This document shows, piece by piece, positions 1-8,778 of a stretch of 50,211 nt of DNA. This DNA comes from Ruoffia tabacinasalis (GTDB lineage: Bacteria; Bacillota; Bacilli; Lactobacillales; Aerococcaceae): positions 1-50,211 of the forward strand of contig NZ_VBSP01000015.1 of NCBI RefSeq assembly GCF_005864045.1. Reading direction: 5' to 3'. The first letter of the stretch is position 1, and the number at the start of each line of letters is the position of its first letter. The notes beneath the pieces were generated by a model, which did not search any database, was not told where the DNA came from, and saw only the letters and a program-made list of their open reading frames with translations. A program made the translations under genes and the position numbers.

Positions 1-104
1 TTACACCGCACCCCCTTGTGCATTTCCTCCATGATGTCATCTTGAAGTTGAACATGTTTATCTTTAATATTTAGTAAGTCTGCGATATAATTCATATGAG
101 CCAA
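1..104 (-). mobile_element. 5' end of an ISL3-type transposase gene, cut by the window edge
   Basis: A minus-strand reading frame begins with a TTG at 104-102, seven bases after a good AGGAGA site, or with an ATG three codons later at 95. It runs open through the left edge of the window with the last full codon being Cys. The encoded start (Met-Asn-Tyr-Ile-Ala-Asp-Leu-Leu-Asn-Ile-Lys-Asp-Lys, later Lys-Gly-Val-Arg-Cys) resembles the N-terminus of ISL3-family transposases, whose next segment is normally a zinc-binding domain. The family call rests on recalled similarity over about 33 residues. I could not identify the terminal inverted repeat with confidence; it should lie between 120 and 180. 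Confidence 0.6.
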
Positions 105-174
105 GTGAATTCTCCTTTTAGTAATGTGTGGTAACTTTATTATATAGGAATTCACTGGCTTTTTGTGTACATAC

Positions 175-213
175 AAAAAAAGGTGTCAGTGAGATTTCTC
201 TCACCAACACCAA
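175..213 (-). terminator. Rho-independent terminator after ftsH
   Basis: On the minus strand a 13-position stem (two internal mismatches, 4-base loop) at 183-213 is followed by a run of seven T at 175-181. It lies just downstream of the ftsH stop and separates ftsH from the ISL3 element. Confidence 0.8.
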
Positions 214-241
214 AAATTCAAGAACCGATTTCTTTCGCTAA

Positions 242-2368
242 TTATAAATCTCTGTCTTGATTAATGTGAGAATTTCTTTCTTCTGTATCGTCTGAAGGTG
301 CTAAATCATCTGGTTCAACATAAGTTGTCTCTTCTTTTGCACGATCATAAGTTTCAGAATGATCTTCATCATCTTTTGCTTTTTCTTTCGCATCTTTGAA
401 GCTATCAGGTTCATCTGGTAATTCTGGTTTATCCTTTGAATCTGTATCTTCAGGCGCAGGCATTTCGCCTGTTTCGAATAAAGATTTGATCGCTCTTTGA
501 TCTAATGTTTCGATTTCTAATAACTTTTCAGCAATAGTATTCAACTGTTCACGGTGTTCATTAATAATATTATGTGCATCAGTTAACGCTTTGTCTGTAA
601 TACGACGAATTTCTGAGTCGATTTCATAAGCAATTTGTTCAGAATATGTCACACTTTGACCATATTGACGGCCAGCAAAAGGTTTTTGATTCCCCTCATA
701 TTGAACAGTTCCTAATTTTTCAGACATACCATATTCTGTAATCATTGAACGAACAATTTGAGTTGCTTGTTGGAAGTCATTACTTGCCCCAGTTGATTGG
801 TGATTAAACACAATCTCTTCAGCAGCACGTCCACCTAATAAACCAACAACTTGTTCGTATAATTCTTTCTCGGTAATGATATATTGATCTTCTTTAGGAA
901 GCATAATCGCATATCCACCTGCACGTCCACGAGGAACAATCGTTACTTTATGCACGACACGCGCATCACTTAATACCATACCAACAATTGTATGTCCTGC
1001 TTCGTGATAAGCAACCGTTTCGCGTTGTTTCACTGACATTTCACGGTTTGTTTTAGCTGGTCCAGCAATGACACGGTCATGTGCTTCATCAATATCTTCC
1101 GCATGGATAGATGTATGATCGACACGAGCCGCAATTAAAGCCGCTTCGTTTAGTAAGTTTTCTAAATCCGCACCAGAAAAACCTGGTGTTTGTTGTGCAA
1201 TCACTTTTAAATCGACATCATTGGCTAATTGCTTGTTACGTGAGTGAACTAATAAGATTTCTTCACGCCCTTTAACATCAGGGTTACCAACAAGAATTTG
1301 TCTATCAAAACGACCCGGACGCAGTAAAGCTGGGTCTAAAACATCAGAACGGTTTGTTGCAGCCATAACGATAATACCTTCATTACCTTCGAAACCATCC
1401 ATCTCAACAAGTAATTGGTTAAGTGTTTGTTCACGTTCATCGTGTCCTCCACCCATACCAGCTCCACGTTGACGACCTACGGCATCAATCTCATCAATGA
1501 AGATAATCGATGGTGCATTTTTCTTAGCATTTTCGAATAAATCTCTTACACGACTCGCCCCAACACCGACAAACATCTCAACGAATTCAGAACCTGAGAT
1601 ACTGTAGAATGGAACGCCCGCTTCTCCCGCAACAGCTTTAGCTAGTAACGTTTTACCAGTACCTGGAGGCCCTTCTAAAAGAACACCCGCTGGTATACGC
1701 GCACCTAACTTTGTAAAGCGATCTGGATCTTTTAAGAATTCAACCACTTCAACTAATTCTTGTTTCTCTTCTTCTGCACCTGCAACATCAGAGAAGCGTA
1801 CTTTGACTTTCTGTTTTGAAACGTCTTTTGATTTAGACTTTCCAAAGTTCATCACGCCTTTTCCGCCGCCAGAACCTTGTTGAGTCATTGAATAGATTAA
1901 GAAAAATGTCGGGATTAATAAGATTAAGAATGGTAAGAAACTTAACCATAAACCTGCACTTGATTCCGGAATTGTTTGAATTGTAGTATCATTTTCTAAA
2001 GCAACATCCGTCACCATGTTCAACGTTGCGTCATTACCTAAAATAGTTGTTTCAAATAAACTTACTTCGTTAGATCCTTGAATAACTTGTAAAAAGTTAT
2101 CTTCTTCCTGCTCTACAGTTTCATTAGGTGTTCGGTATTCCCCATGAACTGAATAAGCCCCAGATCCAATTTGAATTTCGAAAGTTTCAATGTTCCCACT
2201 TTCTAATTCACTCATAAATTCAGACGATGATATCTCTTCAGTTTGCCCAGCATAACCTAAGTTACCTGAGAATACTTGAAACATACCAATAATCGCTAAA
2301 AATATTAGGATGTAAGGTAAAGTTCCCCGAAAGAAATTACGATTCGGGTTTGGATTTCGATTATTCAT
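242..2368 (-). CDS. ftsH: ATP-dependent zinc metalloprotease FtsH
   Basis: Membrane-anchored AAA+ protease that degrades misfolded membrane proteins and selected regulators. The 708-residue protein has a first membrane segment at about 17-35, an extracytoplasmic region to about 139, a second membrane segment at about 140-161, then the AAA+ domain with Walker A GPPGTGKT (233-240), Walker B ending IDEID (291-295) and arginine-finger region, and the protease domain with HEAGH (455-459). The C-terminal 70 residues are acidic and low in complexity, as in other Firmicutes FtsH. It is the last gene of the conserved tilS, hpt, ftsH order. The start follows an AGGAGGAG site, and a terminator follows the stop. 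Confidence 0.98.
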   Translation of the reverse strand: MNNRNPNPNRNFFRGTLPYILIFLAIIGMFQVFSGNLGYAGQTEEISSSEFMSELESGNIETFEIQIGSGAYSVHGEYRTPNETVEQEEDNFLQVIQGSNEVSLFETTILGNDATLNMVTDVALENDTTIQTIPESSAGLWLSFLPFLILLIPTFFLIYSMTQQGSGGGKGVMNFGKSKSKDVSKQKVKVRFSDVAGAEEEKQELVEVVEFLKDPDRFTKLGARIPAGVLLEGPPGTGKTLLAKAVAGEAGVPFYSISGSEFVEMFVGVGASRVRDLFENAKKNAPSIIFIDEIDAVGRQRGAGMGGGHDEREQTLNQLLVEMDGFEGNEGIIVMAATNRSDVLDPALLRPGRFDRQILVGNPDVKGREEILLVHSRNKQLANDVDLKVIAQQTPGFSGADLENLLNEAALIAARVDHTSIHAEDIDEAHDRVIAGPAKTNREMSVKQRETVAYHEAGHTIVGMVLSDARVVHKVTIVPRGRAGGYAIMLPKEDQYIITEKELYEQVVGLLGGRAAEEIVFNHQSTGASNDFQQATQIVRSMITEYGMSEKLGTVQYEGNQKPFAGRQYGQSVTYSEQIAYEIDSEIRRITDKALTDAHNIINEHREQLNTIAEKLLEIETLDQRAIKSLFETGEMPAPEDTDSKDKPELPDEPDSFKDAKEKAKDDEDHSETYDRAKEETTYVEPDDLAPSDDTEERNSHINQDRDL

Positions 2369-2470
2369 TTATCTATCTCCTCCTTGCATACATATTATTA
2401 TGTATCTTAGTTATAATAGCATAATTGAGCGGATTTACACTACAATATTGCTTTTTCATTGAATTTAAAA

Positions 2471-3013
2471 TTATTGATAAATCTCAGGTTTTAGTACACC
2501 AATGTATGGTAAGTTACGATATTTTTGTTCAAAGTCAAGACCGTACCCAACAACGAATTCGTCTGGTACTTCTAAGCCTACGTAATCTGGAATAATATCT
2601 TTCACAACACGACGCACTGGTTTATCTAATAACGTACATACTTGCACAGATGCAGCTTTACGGTATTTGAATAAATCAACTAAGTACTTCAATGTACGAC
2701 CTGTGTCGATAATGTCTTCCACGACTAGAACGTGACGTCCTTCTAGATGTGTGTCTAAATCTTTAATGATTTTTACTTCTCCAGAAGATTCAAATGCATC
2801 ACCATAACTAGATACATCCATGAAATCAATCTCTAAATAGACATCCATTGCTCGAACAATATCTGCCATAAAAATTGAAGCCCCACGTAGTATTCCAACA
2901 ACTACTACCTCTTTGTCTTTATATTCTTTCGTTAACTGTTCACCTAAGCGATTCACAGCTTCTTGAATCTCCTCGCGGGTTACTAATACTTCTTTTATGT
3001 CTTGTTCTAACAT
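2471..3013 (-). CDS. hpt: Hypoxanthine phosphoribosyltransferase
   Basis: Purine salvage enzyme that converts hypoxanthine (and guanine) plus PRPP to IMP (GMP). The 180-residue length is typical. The PRPP-binding signature [13 protein letters not shown] is at 95-107, and the substrate-specificity region with Lys-Pro-Val-Arg-Arg follows at about 150. AAAGGAGA stands before the ATG. The gene sits between tilS and ftsH as in most Firmicutes, where the three are usually cotranscribed. Confidence 0.97.
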   Translation of the reverse strand: MLEQDIKEVLVTREEIQEAVNRLGEQLTKEYKDKEVVVVGILRGASIFMADIVRAMDVYLEIDFMDVSSYGDAFESSGEVKIIKDLDTHLEGRHVLVVEDIIDTGRTLKYLVDLFKYRKAASVQVCTLLDKPVRRVVKDIIPDYVGLEVPDEFVVGYGLDFEQKYRNLPYIGVLKPEIYQ

Positions 3014-3133
3014 TTAGTTTCTCCTTTATTTTGTATTATCATATATTCTTAACGCCAATTCTCATTCTTTTACGTTTAAATAAAAGCGAAAGCGTCATTT
3101 TATTGATGTTATGAAGTAAATGTTACCATATTA

Positions 3134-4594
3134 TCAAGAAATATTCTCGCTTTTTTGATATATAAATACATGAGTTTGCTTTTCTTCCAAATTAACGTAA
3201 GTTTTATCCTTACTAATCGGTGGTAACATTCCTAGTATCGTCCCTTCATGATTTTCAATGACCCAATAATCTTCACGTTTTGATTTTGGGATTTTTTGAT
3301 CGATCATGATTCGAGATACTTTCTTATGATAACTTGTTCCATCTGGGCGACGCAAAGTTAACGTGTCTCCATTCTTTCGATGTCGCAACGTTATACTTGG
3401 TTTTCCTTCGGTTAAAGATAAAGGTATTTCAACATACAAATCTTTCTTTAAGTCTGTCGCAATCGCATCCATATCAAACACACCTGCTAATTCTTGCTCA
3501 TTCAATTCGTACCAGTGATTAAACTGTTCAATCTTAATCTCACTTTGTTCAGCTTCTTCAACGCCGTAATCTTGAGGTTGAATCCAAATATAATCATACT
3601 CTCTTAAAGCTACCCAGTTATTCGCTATATTCATCAACATATTTGGAGCATCTGTTTGTCTAATGAGTTGTTCTAACTGCTTAACAGCTGCTTTATTATA
3701 GGATTGAATTTGGTGAATTAATCTTTCCTCCAAAAATATAGCTAAGTATATCTGCATTAAATCATCAGATAATTCTAGAAACTTAGGTACATATAAAAGC
3801 CACCGTCCCTGTGACAATTGCATCAACAGTTCGGGTTCTTTCTGTAAATACTGATTAAAATGCGCATCATAACTTGCTTCTAACTGTTCTGACAGAAGAA
3901 GTAAATTAGATAAAAACTGCGGGTTTTCCTCTTCAAAAAAAGGCAACATCTTATATCTCATACGATTACGCATATAAGTCATATCCGTATTCGTCTGATC
4001 TTCATTAAAAGGAATATGATGTTCTTTGGCATATTCATTTATTTTTTCCTTTTTAGTTGAATTAAAAGGTCTTAAGACACGAACAGACTTCGAAAATTTC
4101 GTTGAAGTAGTTAATATACGTTGGTAGTTAGAGCGAATTCCGCGAACACCTCGTAATGAAGTTCCTCGGATTAAACGCATTAATACCGTTTCACCTAAAT
4201 CATTCAAATGATGTGCTGTCATCAACGTATCGCTATTCGTCTTAACCATGACATCCCCAAAGAATTGATAACGCGCATCTCTCGCACTTGCTTCAACATT
4301 CACTGAAGCTGGTTTGTCCCAATGACTAATAAAGTAAGTTAACTTATATTTTTGGGAATACTCTTTTACCAATTGGGCATCTTGATCACTATCTTCTCTT
4401 AATCGATGATTAAAGTGGGCAACAATTAATTCTTTTCTTTCTTCTTTAGGTAATTGTTCATTTATTTGAAGCATGATTGTCAATAATACCATCGAATCTA
4501 TGCCACCTGACACGGCAAGTAAGATACGCTTACTTTTAAACCATTCGGGCCATTCATTCAATAATTGTTTGACGTTATATAATAAATCACTCAT
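3134..4594 (-). CDS. tilS: tRNA(Ile)-lysidine synthase
   Basis: Modifies C34 of the CAU anticodon of a minor tRNA-Ile to lysidine, changing both codon and amino acid specificity; an essential cytoplasmic enzyme. The PP-loop ATP pyrophosphatase motif SGGIDS is at 29-34 and the N-terminal catalytic domain is well preserved (for instance the AHHLND and LIRGTSLRGVRGI stretches). The C-terminal half is divergent, as is usual in the family, and the 486-residue length is in range. The upstream gene of the normal cluster, yabR, is separated here by a plus-strand insertion of HAD and two-component genes, so tilS must start from its own promoter in 4595-4792. Confidence 0.96.
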   Translation of the reverse strand: MSDLLYNVKQLLNEWPEWFKSKRILLAVSGGIDSMVLLTIMLQINEQLPKEERKELIVAHFNHRLREDSDQDAQLVKEYSQKYKLTYFISHWDKPASVNVEASARDARYQFFGDVMVKTNSDTLMTAHHLNDLGETVLMRLIRGTSLRGVRGIRSNYQRILTTSTKFSKSVRVLRPFNSTKKEKINEYAKEHHIPFNEDQTNTDMTYMRNRMRYKMLPFFEEENPQFLSNLLLLSEQLEASYDAHFNQYLQKEPELLMQLSQGRWLLYVPKFLELSDDLMQIYLAIFLEERLIHQIQSYNKAAVKQLEQLIRQTDAPNMLMNIANNWVALREYDYIWIQPQDYGVEEAEQSEIKIEQFNHWYELNEQELAGVFDMDAIATDLKKDLYVEIPLSLTEGKPSITLRHRKNGDTLTLRRPDGTSYHKKVSRIMIDQKIPKSKREDYWVIENHEGTILGMLPPISKDKTYVNLEEKQTHVFIYQKSENIS

Positions 4595-4792
4595 GCGTCA
4601 TCACCTCGCTTTCTCAGTAACGAAGTATATTTTAACACGATTAGAAATAAAGTATAGAATAAATATATTAACTATACATTAAGTGTATTAAACTTTCGTC
4701 ATATTTTTTTGGAACTCTCTATTAACATGCTATCATATACTTACATAAACATAAATCCTGATATTATAAGGTAGATTTACAAAGGAGACATC

Positions 4793-5494
4793 ATGAAACA
4801 GATTAAAGCCATTGGTTGGGACTTAGATGATACACTTTATCAAAGAAGTGATTTTTACCGTGCTGCATTCGAAACGATGCAGAAAAATGTGATTCATATT
4901 CATCAATCGTTTGAAACTTTCTATCGTATCTTTGAAGTGCAATCCGATATTGAATATGAGAAATTTATTCGTGAAGAAAAAGCTAAGGAGCAATATCAAC
5001 TTGACCGAATCCTTTCTACTTATAAATATTTCAATTGCGAAATGAGTGTTGAGCAAGCGACGATATTCCAAGCACTAAATGAATATTACCGTCAACATTT
5101 AACTCTAGATTCAGAAATCATTCATGTCTTTGAGCATTTACAAACAGCTGGATATGACTTATTCATTCTTACAAATGGCCCTTCCATCGATCAAAGAAAT
5201 AAATTAAACACCTTACAAATCAACCGATGGATTCCAGAAAATCGTTGGTTTATCTCAGAAGAATTAAATAGTTCAAAACCTGATATTGAAATATTTAACC
5301 ATGTCGCAGAAGAGCTAGGTTACCTGAGCCATGAATTTGCTTATATCGGTGATAATTACACTAACGATATTCTAGGTGCATCTCAAGCAGGATGGCATGC
5401 GATTCATTATACACACCCTACACACAGACGTGACAATCCAAATCATCCAACGACGATTCAGCATATTTCTGAAATTATCAATCTTTTTTCTTAA
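4793..5494 (+). CDS. HAD-superfamily hydrolase (YjjG-like phosphatase)
   Basis: Predicted cytoplasmic phosphatase of small phosphorylated metabolites, substrate unknown. Of the four HAD motifs, motif I is DLDDT (10-14, nucleophile D10 and acid D12), motif II is the Thr of LTNG (T127), motif III is the Lys of SSKPD (K162) and motif IV is GDNYTND (186-192). The cap region at about 18-100 is helical, which fits a subfamily I cap and the YjjG (nucleotidase) type. AAGGAGA precedes the ATG. A TTGGAA and TATCAT pair spaced 16 bases lies at 4709-4737 as a possible promoter. The response-regulator gene follows 81 bases later on the same strand. Confidence 0.85.
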   Translation: MKQIKAIGWDLDDTLYQRSDFYRAAFETMQKNVIHIHQSFETFYRIFEVQSDIEYEKFIREEKAKEQYQLDRILSTYKYFNCEMSVEQATIFQALNEYYRQHLTLDSEIIHVFEHLQTAGYDLFILTNGPSIDQRNKLNTLQINRWIPENRWFISEELNSSKPDIEIFNHVAEELGYLSHEFAYIGDNYTNDILGASQAGWHAIHYTHPTHRRDNPNHPTTIQHISEIINLFS

Positions 5495-5575
5495 GCACTC
5501 GTATTAATTCATATTGCTTCATAAATAGTTAATACATCCATGCTAGATTAAGCCTAATATATAGGAGGAATTCAA

Positions 5576-6250
5576 ATGACTAAAATTTTAATTATAGAAG
5601 ATGATTTGGAATTAGCAAATATGTTCCAATCCGTCTTAGAACATGCGGATTATGACGTTAAAACAGTTGGTAACGGTGTCCTGGCACTGGATTACTTAGA
5701 TAAAGAATATGTTGATTTAATTATAACGGATATTATGATGCCAGAAATGGATGGCTATGAATTTGCGGAATCCATGCGTCAAATCGGAGACGAAGTCCCT
5801 ATTCTAGTTATATCAGCCAAAGATGATTATGAAGATAAGAAACTCGGCTTTAGAATCGGCGTTGATGATTATATGGTTAAACCCATTGATGTTAAAGAAA
5901 TGGTTCTGAGAGTTGAAGCTTTACTTCGTCGCTCTAAGATAGCGAACAGTCGTCATTTAATTATTGGAGACACAACTTTGAATCAAGATAACTTCTCAGT
6001 AACTACTGGCGAAGACGTTTCATCATTGCCACAAAAAGAGTTTTTACTCTTACAAAAACTGCTGTCCTACCCAGATAAGATTTTTACACGTCAACAATTA
6101 ATGGATCAAATTTGGGGATTAGATACGCAAACAGACGAACGTACGATTGATGTACATATCAAGCGATTACGTGATCGCTTTGCTGATAATGAGGACTTCA
6201 AGATTATGACCATACGCGGACTAGGCTACAAGGCAGATGTCGCACAATGA
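5576..6250 (+). CDS. OmpR-family response regulator
   Basis: Cytoplasmic transcription regulator, 224 residues. The receiver domain (1-118) has the acidic pocket IIEDD, phospho-acceptor D52 (ITDIMMPEMDG) and the conserved Lys at 102 (YMVKP). The C-terminal winged-helix domain spans about 128-222 with the typical DERTIDVHIKRLRDR recognition region. The ATG follows TAGGAGGA. The stop overlaps the kinase start by 4 bases, so the two products are translationally coupled. I cannot assign the signal or the regulon. Confidence 0.93.
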   Translation: MTKILIIEDDLELANMFQSVLEHADYDVKTVGNGVLALDYLDKEYVDLIITDIMMPEMDGYEFAESMRQIGDEVPILVISAKDDYEDKKLGFRIGVDDYMVKPIDVKEMVLRVEALLRRSKIANSRHLIIGDTTLNQDNFSVTTGEDVSSLPQKEFLLLQKLLSYPDKIFTRQQLMDQIWGLDTQTDERTIDVHIKRLRDRFADNEDFKIMTIRGLGYKADVAQ

Positions 6251-7302
6251 AAAAGTGGCTTGAATCACGCTTATGGATCTACTTTTCATTCATAACTTTA
6301 ATATTAACAATCGTCATTGCGGTTGCTTTAATTGTCATTATTCTATTATTAGAAGCGTTTGCCCTCTTGCCAAGTTTGGAAGGATCTCCTAAACTTTCTT
6401 GGGTCATTCCCATCATCTTTAGTAGTCTCATGGGATTGGTTATATCTGGAATTGTTATGATACAAATTCTGAATCCTATCATCAAACTTAAAAAAGCGAT
6501 GACTAAAGTGATTGAAAGTGACTTTTCTGTTCAATTGGATGAAGATGAACGTATTGCTGAAGTATCGGAATTGTATCATTCTTTTAATTTAATGGTAAAT
6601 GAATTAAGTAGTATTCAACGTTTACAGAGTGACTTTACATCCGTTATCTCGCATGAGTTCAAGACGCCTCTATCTTCGATACAAGGTTATGCACAGCTTT
6701 TGCAGTCTCCTGATTTGACCGCAAGTGAACGAGAAACTTATCAACATCGAATTATCGTTGCAACTAAACAACTTTCTGGTTTATCTGATAATATATTAAA
6801 GTTATCTAAACTTGATAATCAGTCCATTTCAATTGAAAGAAAGTCGTATCGTTTAGATGAGCAAATTCGCGAAAGTATCTTAAGCCTCCATAACCAATGG
6901 ATGGAGAAAAACTTGACGATGACGATCGACTTAGATTCAACCGTGCTTTATGCTAATGAAGATTTATTGAATCAAGTTTGGATGAACCTTTTAGACAATG
7001 CAATCAAATACAGTGAACAAGAAGGTCAAATCATCGTTCACTTGAAAGACTCAAAAGATTCGGTTGAAGTGATTATCGAAGATACGGGGATTGGTATTCC
7101 TTCAGAGAAGTTAAATATTATTTTTGAGCGTTTCTTCCAAGTTGACGGTAGTCGCTTTAGTTCAGGCAATGGACTTGGTTTAGCGATTGTTAAACGTATT
7201 ATTGACAACCACGAAGGAACTATCGAATATCAAAGTGAACTTGGTGATGGAACGAAAGTCATCATTACATTACCTCATAAGAAAATTGAACATTCAAAAT
7301 AA
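6247..7302 (+). CDS. Sensor histidine kinase with a very short external loop
   Basis: Membrane histidine kinase, 351 residues, partner of the preceding regulator. Two membrane segments (about 13-36 and 52-75) are separated by only some 15 residues, so there is no external sensor domain. This is the layout of intramembrane-sensing kinases. A HAMP linker (76-128) leads to the dimerisation domain with phospho-acceptor H136 in ISHEFKTPL, then an ATPase domain with the N box (NLLDNAIKYS), DTGIGIP and GLGLAI. Intramembrane-sensing kinases often respond to envelope stress through a transporter or accessory membrane protein, but no such gene is adjacent. Confidence 0.93.
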   Translation: MKKWLESRLWIYFSFITLILTIVIAVALIVIILLLEAFALLPSLEGSPKLSWVIPIIFSSLMGLVISGIVMIQILNPIIKLKKAMTKVIESDFSVQLDEDERIAEVSELYHSFNLMVNELSSIQRLQSDFTSVISHEFKTPLSSIQGYAQLLQSPDLTASERETYQHRIIVATKQLSGLSDNILKLSKLDNQSISIERKSYRLDEQIRESILSLHNQWMEKNLTMTIDLDSTVLYANEDLLNQVWMNLLDNAIKYSEQEGQIIVHLKDSKDSVEVIIEDTGIGIPSEKLNIIFERFFQVDGSRFSSGNGLGLAIVKRIIDNHEGTIEYQSELGDGTKVIITLPHKKIEHSK

Positions 7303-7305
7303 ACA

Positions 7306-7377
7306 ATTCATGCGTACCTTATACTTTTCATTTGAAAAGTCATTTGAATCTTCCTCTCACATATATCGCGCATGAAT
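7306..7377. repeat. Nested inverted repeats in the 3' region of the kinase gene
   Basis: An exact 9-bp inverted repeat (ATTCATGCG at 7306-7314, CGCATGAAT at 7369-7377) encloses an exact 7-bp hairpin (CTTTTCA at 7324-7330, TGAAAAG at 7333-7339). A strong terminator follows 12 bases later. The segment could be a structured 3' UTR or a small RNA. No ORF is evident. Confidence 0.55.
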
Positions 7378-7388
7378 CTGTATACAGC

Positions 7389-7429
7389 AAAAGAGCGGGC
7401 ACCATATTGCAATGGTGTCCGCTCTTTTT
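7389..7429. terminator. Bidirectional terminator between the kinase and yabR
   Basis: A 16-17 bp nearly perfect stem (one mismatch) with a six-base loop has A-rich sequence on its left and T-rich sequence on its right. It can end transcripts from the plus-strand kinase gene and the minus-strand yabR gene, which converge here. Confidence 0.9.
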
Positions 7430-7444
7430 GATTGAATAAGTAGA

Positions 7445-7963
7445 TTAGTTACGACGGCCGCCACGACCACCGCGTTTACCTTCAGTATTACGACGTAAAG
7501 ATGATAAGTTATCTTCACTATCTTTTAGGAATTGGTTCATTAATGAATCGAAGTCATTCCCACCACTATTGTTACTGTTATTGCTTCTACTTTGTTGTGG
7601 TCTGCTATTTGAACTGTGGTTTGGTTTGCTATAGCTACCTTTATTGCTGTGACTTTGCCCTTTATGTTCACTCGGTTTTTTATCGCGTGAAGGTGCAGGT
7701 CTTGAAGCTGCTTGATCTGGTTGTGCTTGTTCATTCGCTTTACGAATTGACAAGTTGATCTTTCCATCTGGGGTGATTTTAAGAACTTTAACTGTGACTT
7801 CATCGCCTACTGATAAGATATCGTTAATATCTTTGACAAATCCATCTGAAACTTCACTAATATGAACGAGTCCTGATTTATTTTCTGGTAATGAAACAAA
7901 TGCACCAAAGTTTGTTATACCTGTTACTTTACCTGAAACTTTTTGACCTACTTCAACTGACAT
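7445..7963 (-). CDS. yabR: S1-domain RNA-binding protein (YabR-like)
   Basis: Predicted RNA- or ribosome-associated protein. An S1 domain occupies residues 1 to about 75 (GQKVSGKVTGITNFGAFVSL, then GLVHISEVS). The remaining 97 residues are disordered, rich in Ser, Asn, Lys and Gln, and end in an Arg/Gly cluster (GKRGGRGGRRN). Length and architecture match B. subtilis YabR, though the tail is longer than usual. Its place after divIC is conserved across Firmicutes. An AGGAG-type site precedes the ATG. Confidence 0.9.
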   Translation of the reverse strand: MSVEVGQKVSGKVTGITNFGAFVSLPENKSGLVHISEVSDGFVKDINDILSVGDEVTVKVLKITPDGKINLSIRKANEQAQPDQAASRPAPSRDKKPSEHKGQSHSNKGSYSKPNHSSNSRPQQSRSNNSNNSGGNDFDSLMNQFLKDSEDNLSSLRRNTEGKRGGRGGRRN

Positions 7964-8016
7964 TAATTACAATTTCCTCCTTGATTTTCTATCTATCTAT
8001 TGTAATGAGTAAGGGA

Positions 8017-8430
8017 TTATTCTTGAACATCATCTAATTCAAAAATAATTTCACCTGGTTTACTATAATAATAGTCACGTCTTGCAACATCCGCGAGGTA
8101 TTCAGGATCTTGCATATGTTTATACTCTTCTTGAGCCTGAATATTCTCCTGCATTGCTTCCTTTTCCAGTTCTTTTGCAGTAGCTAACTCTTGTGTTAAC
8201 GCATCTGATTCCAGATATGCTTGCACGAGAGGGACAGTGGCTAGTGTTACTCCGATAATACCTATTGCTAGAACACCTAATGTTTGCATTTTGAATGCTT
8301 TCTTAGGTTTGTTGTTTACTTCAGCGGGGTCAGCAGATACATTCCGATGTTGTCCCCGTTGATTCGGAAGATACACAATTTTCTCATTATTTCTATGATT
8401 ATTTGTTTTCGATTGTTGCACGCGTTTCAC
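8017..8430 (-). CDS. divIC: Septum formation protein DivIC (FtsB-like)
   Basis: Bitopic cell-division protein of the DivIB/DivIC/FtsL complex. The 137 residues comprise a basic cytoplasmic N-terminus, one membrane segment at about 49-71, a coiled coil at about 72-105 and the family's C-terminal motif LADVARRDYYYSKPGEIIF (112-130). Genomic position between rqcP and yabR supports the call. Confidence 0.93.
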   Translation of the reverse strand: MKRVQQSKTNNHRNNEKIVYLPNQRGQHRNVSADPAEVNNKPKKAFKMQTLGVLAIGIIGVTLATVPLVQAYLESDALTQELATAKELEKEAMQENIQAQEEYKHMQDPEYLADVARRDYYYSKPGEIIFELDDVQE

Positions 8431-8515
8431 CCCTTATTCATATCCGAGTATAACAGTATTTCCCTTAAATATCCAATTTAATTGATAAAATTTAGTGAAC
8501 TGACTCGATTAAATT

Positions 8516-8776
8516 TTACTGTTCTAATCGTTCTTCTGAAATGATTTTGTACATGTTTTGAGCATCTTCTTTTTTAGTTGATTCTTGTAATTCATTGACT
8601 TCAACCGTCATTAGTCGATTCCCAAAACGAATCGTTAATTCATCACCTACTGCAACGGCTGAACTTGATTTAGCAACGTTACCATTAATTGTAATTCGTC
8701 CTTGATCTGCTACTTCTTTTGCTACGGTTCTACGTTTGATTAAACGAGACACTTTTAAAAATTTGTCTAGACGCAT
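8516..8776 (-). CDS. rqcP: S4-domain RNA-binding protein RqcP
   Basis: Small S4-domain protein (86 residues) of the Hsp15/YabO family. In B. subtilis it binds stalled 50S subunits and supports alanine tailing by RqcH in ribosome quality control. The S4 fold covers nearly the entire protein, starting [21 protein letters not shown]. It begins two bases after the mfd stop, so it is probably coupled to mfd. Confidence 0.92.
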   Translation of the reverse strand: MRLDKFLKVSRLIKRRTVAKEVADQGRITINGNVAKSSSAVAVGDELTIRFGNRLMTVEVNELQESTKKEDAQNMYKIISEERLEQ

Positions 8777-8778
8777 CT

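Noticed and set aside
1-3. Stop codon TAA ending the ISL3-type frame at the window edge
   Set aside because: The TAA is out of phase; the last full codon in frame is TGT at 5-3 and the frame continues past the edge.
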